Shown here piece after piece: positions 1 through 5,142 of a DNA stretch of 5,142 nt. Where the stretch lies: NCBI GenBank assembly GCA_903918705.1, contig CAIXFP010000681.1, positions 1 through 5,142 of the forward strand. Direction: 5' to 3'. The translations under genes were made by a program, and so were the position numbers. Position 1 is the first letter of the stretch. Each line of letters opens with the position of its first letter. The notes beneath the pieces are model-generated. The model worked only from the letters and a program-made list of their open reading frames with translations. It made no database searches and was not told the origin of the DNA. This DNA is from an uncultured Pseudomonadota bacterium (GTDB taxonomy: Bacteria; Pseudomonadota; Gammaproteobacteria; Burkholderiales; Thiobacillaceae).

Positions 1-803
1 AAGGGGCTGCGGCCCAGGCGGCGGCTTTGCGCTTCTTCCGCCGCACCTGCGCCCGGCGCCTGAATCCGGCCCTGGCCGCCCTCGGCCTCGACCCGGTGGA
101 CGACGCCTGGCAACTCCTGGAGGGCCGCCGCACGTTTCTCTGGGACTATCCCGAATTCCAGCCCCTGCCCGCCACACCCGGGTACCGCCATGTGGGGCCG
201 TTGCCGTGGAACGGCTGGCCCCACAGCACCCGCGATTGCGACACCCTCGCCCGTCTGGAAGGCCCCGTCGCCTTGGTCGCCTTCGGCACCGGCCAGGTAC
301 CGCAAAACGTCCTGTGGCACCTGATCGCGGTGCTCGGCCAGCTTGGCTACTCGGTCGCGCTGGCCCGCGGCGGCCAATCCGCTGTGCCGCCGCGGTTGGC
401 GGACCCGGCGCGGCTGGCGCAGTTCGATTTTCTGCCCGTCGACCGGGCCCTTGCCCGCGCCAGTCTGGTGGTGTGCCATGGCGGCCAGATGCTGGTGTTC
501 GAGGCGCTGCGGCATCGCATCCCGGTATTCGTCCTGCCCATGCAGCCGGAACAGGCGCAGAACGGGGTGTGTGTCGAACGCCTGGGTTGCGGACGCCTTC
601 TGCAACGCGGGGTGGTGTTCACCGGATCGGCTGAGGCCGCTGAAATCGCCTTTCTGGCTCGCCCAGCGGCACAGGTGGCCGAGGCTATGGCCGCCCTGCT
701 GCACGACCCGGAGACGCCCGCCCGCCTCGACCTGGCTTCCCGGCAACTGGCCCGTTACCGGGGTGTGGCCGATCTGGCGCCGCAACTGGAGGCACAGACA
801 TGA
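1..803 (+). CDS. GT-B fold glycosyltransferase, UGT/MGT-like (5' partial)
   Basis: Probable sugar transferase moving a sugar from a nucleotide-activated donor to a lipid or small-molecule acceptor. The reading frame is open from base 3 with no stop, so the gene begins upstream of the window. A TTG at 27 is in frame but is unlikely to be the true start, because coding sequence continues to its left. About 267 residues are visible, against roughly 380-430 for the family, so much of the acceptor-binding N-terminal domain is missing. The visible part has the linker motif HVGPLPW (about 195-215). It then shows the start of the C-terminal Rossmann domain, VALVAFGTG (271-297), and the donor-binding signature CHGGQ (474-488) followed by PMQPEQAQN (537-563). 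These resemble the HGG and P-x(n)-D/E-Q blocks of UGT, macrolide and carotenoid glycosyltransferases. The stop overlaps the next start by 4 nt (ATGA), so it is coupled to the hydrolase-radical SAM gene. Acceptor unknown; a polyene lipid is a guess from context. Confidence 0.8.
   Translation, partial: GAAAQAAALRFFRRTCARRLNPALAALGLDPVDDAWQLLEGRRTFLWDYPEFQPLPATPGYRHVGPLPWNGWPHSTRDCDTLARLEGPVALVAFGTGQVPQNVLWHLIAVLGQLGYSVALARGGQSAVPPRLADPARLAQFDFLPVDRALARASLVVCHGGQMLVFEALRHRIPVFVLPMQPEQAQNGVCVERLGCGRLLQRGVVFTGSAEAAEIAFLARPAAQVAEAMAALLHDPETPARLDLASRQLARYRGVADLAPQLEAQT
788..792 (+). promoter_or_regulatory. Shine-Dalgarno site for the hydrolase-radical SAM gene
   Basis: A GGAGG core lies inside the end of the glycosyltransferase gene, 7 nt before the ATG at 800. 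It supports that ATG over the in-frame ATG at 815 and indicates translational coupling across the ATGA overlap. Confidence 0.7.
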
Positions 804-2593
804 TTCGCGCCGCCATGGCCCCGATAGGCATCGTGCTGGTGCATGGCTACCTCGGCGCCCCCGCCGACCTCGCGCCACTGGCCGAGAGTCTCGCGAAGGC
901 TTACGGCAACGCCGCCATCACCCGGCTGTGTTTGCCGGGTCATGGTGACACGGCGACGCCGCCGTTTGCCGAGGACGCCATGCTGGCGGTGCTGGCGGCG
1001 GCCATGGACCATCACCTCGACCAGGGCCGCCGCCTCGTCCTGATCGGGCATTCCACCGGCGGCAGCCTCCTCCTGGCGGAGATCGCCCGCCGCCAGGCAA
1101 AGCGTCCCGACAGCCTGGCCGGCCTGCTGTTGCTGGCGTTGTGCGCCACGCCGCCGCGCATCGACCTGGGCTATACGCAACGCTGGGGCGCGCACAGCGC
1201 GGAGCGCGCCCCGTCACTGCATGACCTCGGCGCCCTGGTGGCCCTGGTCAATGGTCTCGCCCGGCGCGGGCCGCTGGCCTTGCCGGCGGCGACCCTCATC
1301 GTCCACGGCGAAGAGGATGAACTGGTGCCGGTGGCGGACGCCGAACAATGGCGCCGGCGCCTGAACGGCCCCCTGCGCGGGGTGAGCGTGCCCGGTGGGC
1401 GCCATCACCTGTTCACCGGCGCGGGGGCGGAACTGGCGGTAGACGCCCTCCGCCGAGCCATCGACGATGCCCGGCAACACGTCGACGCGGCGACCGAATC
1501 GGCCCTGTGCGCCCTGGAACCGGGTCTGCAAAGGTTTTGCGACATCTGGCCGGGCAGCCTGCGCCACCTCGCCGACAGTCCCGCGGCGATGCGCGCCCTG
1601 GCGCGTGAGTTCGTGCCCACCTCCGAGGCCGGATGCGAGCCGACCCTGGCCAATATCGAGATCACCACCCGCTGCACCCTGGGTTGTGGCGCCTGCGCGC
1701 GCACCCGGATGAAACTGAAATCCCGCTTCATGAGCCTGGCCGATTTCCGCCGCGTCCTGGAACGACTGCCCCATGCCTGGCGCATCAACCTGGTGGGCCT
1801 GGGGGAACCCCTGCTGCACCCGGAGGTGATCGACTTCATCCGTAGCGCCGTGGCCGCCGGCCGCCGCGTCGGCCTGGTGACCAACGCCATGAATCTCGAC
1901 ACTGCCATGGCCCGCGCTTTGTGTGCATCCGGCCTGGCCAGCCTCACCTTCAGCCTGGACGCGGTGGACCCGGCCACGGCGGAACGAGTACGCCAGGGCA
2001 GCGACATGGCGCTGATCAGCGCCAACATCCGCGCCCTGGTGGCGGAGCGGAAGCGCCAGGGCGCCAGACTAAGTACCGCGGCCTTCACCGCGCTCACCGG
2101 CGCGACCCTGGGCGAATTGGCCGCCATAGTCGATTTCGTGGCCGACCACGAACTCGACGCGCTCATGGTGACCGACCTCAACTTCGCCGCCAACCAGGCA
2201 CGCTCGGTGCACGCCAGCCTCACACCGGAACAGGCCCGGGGCGTGCGACTGGCCCTGAAGCGGGCGCTGGCGCGGCGCCTGCCGGTGCTGTCGGTCTGGG
2301 GCCTGGAGGAATGGGCGCTGGACCGGAACTATCTGGATTACCTTTTACTGAGCGGCAAACAGCTCGCCCATCGCTCCAGCCGGCGCGGCCATTGCCTGTC
2401 GCCCTGGCAGACCATCCCGGTCAACGTGGACGGCAATCTGACCCTCTGCGATTGCCAACCCGAGGCGGTGATCGGCAACATCCACCACACCCCGCTCGGC
2501 GAGTGGTGGAACGGGCCGGCCATGCGGGAACAGCGCCGGTGCATGCTCAGTGATCATCCCCCCGAGGCCTGCCTTGTCTGTCCGCGCTTCTGA
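800..2593 (+). CDS. Alpha/beta hydrolase - radical SAM/SPASM-like fusion protein
   Basis: One uninterrupted 597-residue frame carries two enzymes. Residues about 8-225 form an alpha/beta-hydrolase domain: HGYLG oxyanion-type loop (15-19), nucleophile elbow GHSTGG with Ser85, VHGEEDELVP with probable acid Asp173, and a GGRHH motif with the catalytic His at 202 or 203. This resembles serine esterases, monoacylglycerol lipases or thioesterases. A linker of about 60 residues (226-285) holds Cys237, Cys247 and Cys279. Residues about 285-510 form a radical SAM domain. Its C-x3-C-x2-C cluster site is Cys292/296/299, followed by GLGEPLLHP (the GGE-type SAM-binding motif, 333-341) and LVTNA (359-363). 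The C-terminus (532-597) is SPASM-like: Cys532-x12-Gly-x4-Cys550, then Cys552, Cys581 and Cys591-x2-Cys594, ending soon after. The protein has no signal peptide, so it is likely cytoplasmic. The substrate is unknown. A role tailoring or releasing the APE-type product is inferred from the operon only. Start chosen by the GGAGG site and the ATGA overlap. Confidence 0.9.
   Translation: MIRAAMAPIGIVLVHGYLGAPADLAPLAESLAKAYGNAAITRLCLPGHGDTATPPFAEDAMLAVLAAAMDHHLDQGRRLVLIGHSTGGSLLLAEIARRQAKRPDSLAGLLLLALCATPPRIDLGYTQRWGAHSAERAPSLHDLGALVALVNGLARRGPLALPAATLIVHGEEDELVPVADAEQWRRRLNGPLRGVSVPGGRHHLFTGAGAELAVDALRRAIDDARQHVDAATESALCALEPGLQRFCDIWPGSLRHLADSPAAMRALAREFVPTSEAGCEPTLANIEITTRCTLGCGACARTRMKLKSRFMSLADFRRVLERLPHAWRINLVGLGEPLLHPEVIDFIRSAVAAGRRVGLVTNAMNLDTAMARALCASGLASLTFSLDAVDPATAERVRQGSDMALISANIRALVAERKRQGARLSTAAFTALTGATLGELAAIVDFVADHELDALMVTDLNFAANQARSVHASLTPEQARGVRLALKRALARRLPVLSVWGLEEWALDRNYLDYLLLSGKQLAHRSSRRGHCLSPWQTIPVNVDGNLTLCDCQPEAVIGNIHHTPLGEWWNGPAMREQRRCMLSDHPPEACLVCPRF
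2564..2567 (+). promoter_or_regulatory. Shine-Dalgarno site deciding the lipoprotein start
   Basis: GAGG ends 6 nt before the TTG at 2574. The alternative GTG at 2550 has no comparable purine-rich site upstream. This is the reason for preferring the shorter lipoprotein. The site lies within the 3' end of the radical SAM gene. Confidence 0.45.
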
Positions 2594-3122
2594 ATTCCTG
2601 ATCCTGGCCCTGCTGGCCGGCTGCGCCAGCCCGCGCTGCCCCGACCTGCCGGGCGGCCCCCGCTATTGCCTGCAGGACACCACGGCGGTAGCGCCCTACA
2701 GCGCCTTGCAGGACATCCGCATCCGCCGCGGCGATCTGGATGAGCGACTGATCGGACAACTGGAAGTGGACGCCGCCGGCATGCGCCTGGCCGGCCTGAC
2801 GCCCATGGGCCAGCGGGTTCTGGAGGCGCAATTCGACAACAAGGAAGCCACTGCCAGCAGTCTGGCCGGCGACCGCTTCGACGCGCGCGCGCTGCTGTCC
2901 CTGGTGCAACTGGCGGTGTGGCCGGCGGCCAGCGTGCGCGCCGGGCTTGGCCATGATTGGGAGTTGGAGGACACGCCGGCGTTGCGGCGGCTGCTGCGCG
3001 ACGGCAACAGCGTCATGGAAGTGGAGCGACAGGGCGAGCCGCCGCAATACCAGTACCTGGACATCCGCCTGCCCGACGCGGGACTGTCCCTGACCGTGCG
3101 GGCGATCAAAGAGGAGGATTGA
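2574..3122 (+). CDS. DUF3261-type outer-membrane lipoprotein of APE clusters
   Basis: Small probable lipoprotein of about 182 residues. From the TTG start it has a short hydrophobic signal (FLILALLAG) ending in a lipobox Leu-Ala-Gly-Cys with the lipidated Cys at 17. Ala at +2 rather than Asp favours outer-membrane sorting. Two more cysteines, Cys22 and Cys32, follow closely. The body contains a GLTPMGQRVLEAQFD segment and a later LLSLVQLAVWP segment, which I recognise as typical of DUF3261 proteins. Those sit immediately before the ketosynthase in aryl polyene clusters. Its molecular role is not established; a part in placing or trafficking the polyene lipid at the outer membrane is inference. 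A longer version starting at GTG 2550 would add 8 residues (MIIPPRPA) and overlap the upstream gene by 44 nt instead of 20. The TTG is preferred because of the GAGG before it. The gene ends 3 nt before the ketosynthase ATG. Confidence 0.75.
   Translation: MSVRASEFLILALLAGCASPRCPDLPGGPRYCLQDTTAVAPYSALQDIRIRRGDLDERLIGQLEVDAAGMRLAGLTPMGQRVLEAQFDNKEATASSLAGDRFDARALLSLVQLAVWPAASVRAGLGHDWELEDTPALRRLLRDGNSVMEVERQGEPPQYQYLDIRLPDAGLSLTVRAIKEED
3111..3117 (+). promoter_or_regulatory. Shine-Dalgarno site for the ketosynthase
   Basis: GAGGAGG overlaps the last codons of the lipoprotein gene, with 8 nt to the ATG at 3126. It is the strongest ribosome-binding site in the window and fixes the ketosynthase start. 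Confidence 0.75.
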
Positions 3123-3125
3123 TCG

Positions 3126-4322
3126 ATGCCACTGGCCCCCGCCTATTTTGCCGCTCTGGGCTTGCTGAATGCCCTCGGCAACGACCGCCACGAAGTGGGC
3201 GAGCGCCTGTTCGCCGGCGATGGCTCCGGCCTGGCGCGGGAATCCGGCTGGCTCTCCGGCGACGGCGATGCGCTGGTCGGCCGGGTGCGCGGCGAGCTGC
3301 CGCCGCTGCCGGCGCGCCTGGCCCGCTACGACTGCCGCAACAACCGGCTGCTCCTGGCTGCCCTGACCCAGATCAGCGACGCCGTGACTGACGCCATCGG
3401 CCGCTACGGGCGCGCCCGCATTGGCGTGGTGCTGGGCACCAGCACCTCCGGCATCCGGGAAGGCGAAGCCGCCATCGCCGGCCTCGACCATGACGGCGCC
3501 ATGCCAGTCGGATTCGATTACGCCAGCCAGGAAATCGGCACCGCGGCCCCCTTCCTGGCCAGCCATCTGGGTTTGCTGGGCCCGGCCTATACCGTGTCCA
3601 CGGCCTGCACCTCCAGCGCCAAGGCCCTGGTTTCGGCGCGCCTGCTGCTGGCGGCCGGGGTCTGCGACGCGGTTCTGGCTGGCGGTGTCGACAGTCTCTG
3701 CCGCCTTACGGTGAGCGGCTTCACGGCCCTGGAATCGGTGAGCCCGGAACGCTGCAACCCGATGAGCGTCAACCGGTGCGGCATCAACATCGGCGAGGGA
3801 GCCGCCTTGTTCCTGTTGACCCGGACCCCGGGCGATGCCCGCGTCGCCCTGCTCGGCTGCGGGGAATCCAGCGACGCCCACCACATCTCGGCACCGCAGC
3901 CCGACGGCCTCGGCGCGGAGCGGGCCATGCGGGCGGCGCTACTCGACGCCGGCCTGGCACCGGATGACATCGGCTACGTGAACCTGCACGGCACCGCCAC
4001 CCCCAAAAACGACGAGATGGAAAGCCGCGCCATGAAGCGGGTTTTCCCCGCGCGTATCCCCGTCAGTTCCACGAAACCGCTCACCGGCCATACCCTGGGT
4101 GCGGCGGGCGCCACCGAAGCGGCCTTCTGCTGGATGGCCCTTAGCGACGATAATGCACGCCTGCCACCGCATGTCTGGGACGGGGTGGCCGACCCGGCGC
4201 TGCCGGCACTGCATCTGGCGCAATCGGAGGATCGCATGACGACCAACATACGACGCGTGGCTATGAGCAACGGATACGCCTTCGGCGGCAGCAATGTCAG
4301 CCTGATCTTGGGAGAGGTTTAG
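3126..4322 (+). CDS. apeO: Beta-ketoacyl-ACP synthase, APE type (ApeO-like)
   Basis: Condensing enzyme of the thiolase fold: it joins a malonyl-ACP-derived two-carbon unit to the growing acyl/aryl-polyenoyl chain. At 398 residues it is full length for a FabF/KAS-I/II type enzyme. The active site is complete: nucleophile Cys161 in STACTSSAKAL, His288 in NLHGTATPKND, and Lys317 and His322 in SSTKPLTGHTLGAAG. The family motifs NPMSVNRCGINIGEGA (211-226) and NGYAFGGSN (382-390) are also present. With the cysteine intact it is a catalytic ketosynthase rather than a chain-length factor, which lacks that Cys. It follows the DUF3261 lipoprotein and abuts the dehydratase with no gap (TAG directly followed by ATG). 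That position matches the first KS of the KS-DH-KR-KS run in aryl polyene clusters, hence the apeO assignment. The KS call is near certain; the exact ape letter rests on gene order. Other APE KS proteins (ApeR, ApeC) are the alternatives. Confidence 0.93.
   Translation: MPLAPAYFAALGLLNALGNDRHEVGERLFAGDGSGLARESGWLSGDGDALVGRVRGELPPLPARLARYDCRNNRLLLAALTQISDAVTDAIGRYGRARIGVVLGTSTSGIREGEAAIAGLDHDGAMPVGFDYASQEIGTAAPFLASHLGLLGPAYTVSTACTSSAKALVSARLLLAAGVCDAVLAGGVDSLCRLTVSGFTALESVSPERCNPMSVNRCGINIGEGAALFLLTRTPGDARVALLGCGESSDAHHISAPQPDGLGAERAMRAALLDAGLAPDDIGYVNLHGTATPKNDEMESRAMKRVFPARIPVSSTKPLTGHTLGAAGATEAAFCWMALSDDNARLPPHVWDGVADPALPALHLAQSEDRMTTNIRRVAMSNGYAFGGSNVSLILGEV
4311..4317 (+). promoter_or_regulatory. 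Shine-Dalgarno site for the dehydratase
   Basis: GGAGAGG inside the final codons of the ketosynthase gene, 5 nt before the ATG at 4323. It supports that start over the in-frame ATG at 4335 (residue 5). Confidence 0.65.
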
Positions 4323-4775
4323 ATGTATCCCCCCATGGAAGAATTGCTGACCCATCGCGGCAACATGCTCCTGCTCGACCATGTCGTCGCGGCGGGTCCG
4401 GATCACGTCCGGGTTGCGGCGGTGGTGGATGGCAACGCCTGGTACGCGGACGCGGAAGGCGCCATGCCGGCCTGGATCGGCATCGAACTGATGGCCCAGG
4501 CCATCGGCACTCTGGTGGGCCTCGTCGCCCGCGGCCAGAACCTGCCGCCCAGACAGGGCATGCTCCTGGGCACGCGCAGCTTCACGACCAGGCGAGCCGC
4601 CTTCGCCCGCGGCGAGAACCTGGAAATCACGGCCAGGGAAGTATTCAAGGAAACCAATGGCCTGGCGGCCTTCGACGCCAGCATCGAGATCGCCGGTGAA
4701 ACCGTCGCGGAAGCGACACTGAAGGTATTCGAGCCCGCGGATTTCAAAACCACTCTGGAACAGAGCAGACAATGA
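4323..4775 (+). CDS. apeP: Hotdog-fold 3-hydroxyacyl-ACP dehydratase, ApeP-like
   Basis: Dehydratase subunit that helps remove water from 3-hydroxyacyl-ACP to give the trans-enoyl double bond kept in the polyene. The protein has 150 residues, the usual size of single-hotdog FabZ-like enzymes. Visible landmarks are HRGNMLLLD (11-19), the central-helix motif WIGIELMAQAIGTLVG (51-66) with the conserved Glu55, and LLGTRSF (81-87). The FabZ-type GHFPGxP loop that supplies the catalytic His is absent: the equivalent stretch reads WYADAEGAMPAW (40-51). In the known aryl polyene system ApeP works as a heterodimer with a second dehydratase, ApeI, so an incomplete site is not surprising. An ApeI partner would have to lie outside this window. 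The gene follows the KS stop directly and overlaps the KR gene by 4 nt (ATGA). The family call is strong; whether it is active alone is uncertain. Confidence 0.88.
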   Translation: MYPPMEELLTHRGNMLLLDHVVAAGPDHVRVAAVVDGNAWYADAEGAMPAWIGIELMAQAIGTLVGLVARGQNLPPRQGMLLGTRSFTTRRAAFARGENLEITAREVFKETNGLAAFDASIEIAGETVAEATLKVFEPADFKTTLEQSRQ

Positions 4776-5142
4776 ATGACAAACGCGTCCTGGTGACCGG
4801 CTCCAGCCGGGGTATCGGCCGGGAAATCGCCCTGCAACTCGGGCGCGACGGCTACGCCGTGACGGTGCATTGCCGCAAGAGCCTGGCGGAAGGCGAGGCG
4901 GTCGTGAACGAGATCCGGGCCGGAGGCGGCCGAGCCGATCTGCTGGCCTTCGATGTCACCGACCGGGCGACGGCCCGCCAGGTGCTGGAGACCGCCGTGG
5001 CGGCGGACGGCGCCTACTGGGGACTGGTGGTCAACGCCGGCATCGCCCGCGACAACGCCTTTCCCGCCCTCTCGGAGGAAGACTGGGACGAAGTCATCGA
5101 CACCGGCCTGGGCGGTTTCTTCAACATCACCCAGCCAGATCG
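4772..5142 (+). CDS. apeQ: 3-ketoacyl-ACP reductase, FabG2/ApeQ-like SDR (3' partial)
   Basis: NADPH-type short-chain dehydrogenase that reduces the 3-ketoacyl-ACP made by the KS to 3-hydroxyacyl-ACP, the dehydratase's substrate. Start ATG 4772 lies in the ATGA overlap with the dehydratase stop, and the upstream ribosome-binding sequence is weak (GAG at 4763-4765). The 123 complete codons visible are the N-terminal half of a usual protein of about 240-245 residues. They show the cofactor motif VTGSSRGIG (8-16), Asp61 in FDVTD, VVNAGIARD (86-94), and FPALSEEDWDEVID (97-110) leading to LGGFFN. The NAGIARD-x-AFPALS block is characteristic of the APE-cluster FabG2 subgroup as I remember it. Two changes from common FabG are the first Asn of NNAG (Val87 here) and the Asn normally found in the T-N-L segment, which is Gly112. 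The Ser-Tyr-Lys catalytic residues lie beyond the window end. The SDR/FabG call is secure; the apeQ name rests on order and similarity. Confidence 0.9.
   Translation, partial: MNDKRVLVTGSSRGIGREIALQLGRDGYAVTVHCRKSLAEGEAVVNEIRAGGGRADLLAFDVTDRATARQVLETAVAADGAYWGLVVNAGIARDNAFPALSEEDWDEVIDTGLGGFFNITQPD

Larger units (their letters stand above)
1..5142 (+). other. Part of an aryl-polyene-type biosynthetic operon
   Basis: Six same-strand genes with junctions of -4, about -20, +3, 0 and -4 nt, in the order glycosyltransferase, hydrolase-radical SAM, DUF3261 lipoprotein, KS, DH, KR. The last four follow the known APE gene order. No hairpin terminator or promoter-sized gap separates any pair, so a single polycistronic message running through both window edges is the simplest reading. 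A second KS is expected downstream. ACPs, aryl ligase, ammonia lyase, the second dehydratase and an exporter are expected elsewhere in the locus. Confidence 0.72.

Noticed and set aside
27..29. TTG as the true start of the glycosyltransferase
   Set aside because: The frame is open to the window edge. The visible protein would lack the N-terminal acceptor domain the family needs, so the gene most likely starts upstream.
343..948. 201-residue plus-strand frame overlapping the glycosyltransferase and the next gene
   Set aside because: It is a Trp/Arg/Pro/Cys-rich shifted frame without motifs, typical of an out-of-frame reading of GC-rich DNA. The glycosyltransferase frame carries the HGG signature instead.
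1405..2223. 272-residue minus-strand frame across the middle of the hydrolase-radical SAM gene
   Set aside because: It is Ser/Arg/Ala-rich with no domain signature and is fully covered by the radical SAM domain with its Cys-x3-Cys-x2-Cys motif on the other strand.
2547..3884. 445-residue open frame on the minus strand opposite the lipoprotein and ketosynthase genes
   Set aside because: It lies antisense to two well-supported genes. Its composition is low-complexity (Gly, Ala, Gln, Arg, His rich) with no recognisable motif. Long antisense frames are expected in GC-rich coding DNA.
3939..4772. 277-residue minus-strand frame opposite the ketosynthase end and dehydratase
   Set aside because: It spans two tightly coupled sense genes with clear catalytic motifs and has no start context or family features of its own.
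1..5142. Promoters, terminators, tRNA, CRISPR or mobile elements
   Set aside because: No gap between genes exceeds 3 nt. I saw no direct repeat arrays, transposase frames, terminal inverted repeats or tRNA-like sequence.
5130..5142. Possible frame disruption at the right edge (QPD instead of a hydrophobic residue after QP)
   Set aside because: Only the last codons are affected and they run into the window boundary. There is too little sequence to call a frameshift or chimeric junction.

Overview
The window is GC-rich (clearly above 60% by eye) and fully coding. Six genes, all on the + strand, are packed head to tail. The proteins and the packing suggest a Gram-negative proteobacterium, probably a high-GC beta- or gammaproteobacterium. 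This is inferred from gene content and base composition; no taxonomic marker is present.

Layout: (1) the 3' part of a GT-B (UGT/MGT-like) glycosyltransferase gene, 1-803. (2) A 597-residue two-domain protein, 800-2593, with an alpha/beta-hydrolase domain followed by a radical SAM domain and a SPASM-like C-terminus. (3) A small DUF3261-type lipoprotein, about 2574-3122. (4) A beta-ketoacyl-ACP synthase with a complete Cys-His-His active site, 3126-4322. (5) A hotdog-fold 3-hydroxyacyl-ACP dehydratase of the ApeP type, 4323-4775. (6) The 5' part of a FabG-like 3-ketoacyl-ACP reductase, 4772 to the window end.

Genes 3-6 in this order (lipoprotein, KS, DH, KR) match the distal half of aryl polyene (APE) pigment clusters. 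That is a type II PKS/FAS-like pathway in which KS, KR and DH repeatedly extend an aryl starter on an acyl carrier protein without enoyl reduction, giving a conjugated polyene lipid for the outer membrane. The usual next gene, a second KS, would lie just beyond the right edge. The carrier proteins, aryl-CoA/ACP ligase, ammonia lyase and exporter of a full cluster are not in the window.

The atypical part is the upstream half: a nucleotide-sugar-type glycosyltransferase and the hydrolase-radical SAM fusion. Every junction is a short overlap or a gap of at most 3 nt, so all six genes are probably cotranscribed and translationally coupled. A plausible reading, which is inference, is an APE-type pathway with extra tailoring: glycosylation, plus a radical SAM modification joined to an esterase/thioesterase-like activity. 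No RNA genes, mobile elements, repeats, CRISPR, promoters or terminators were found, and there is no intergenic space to hold them.
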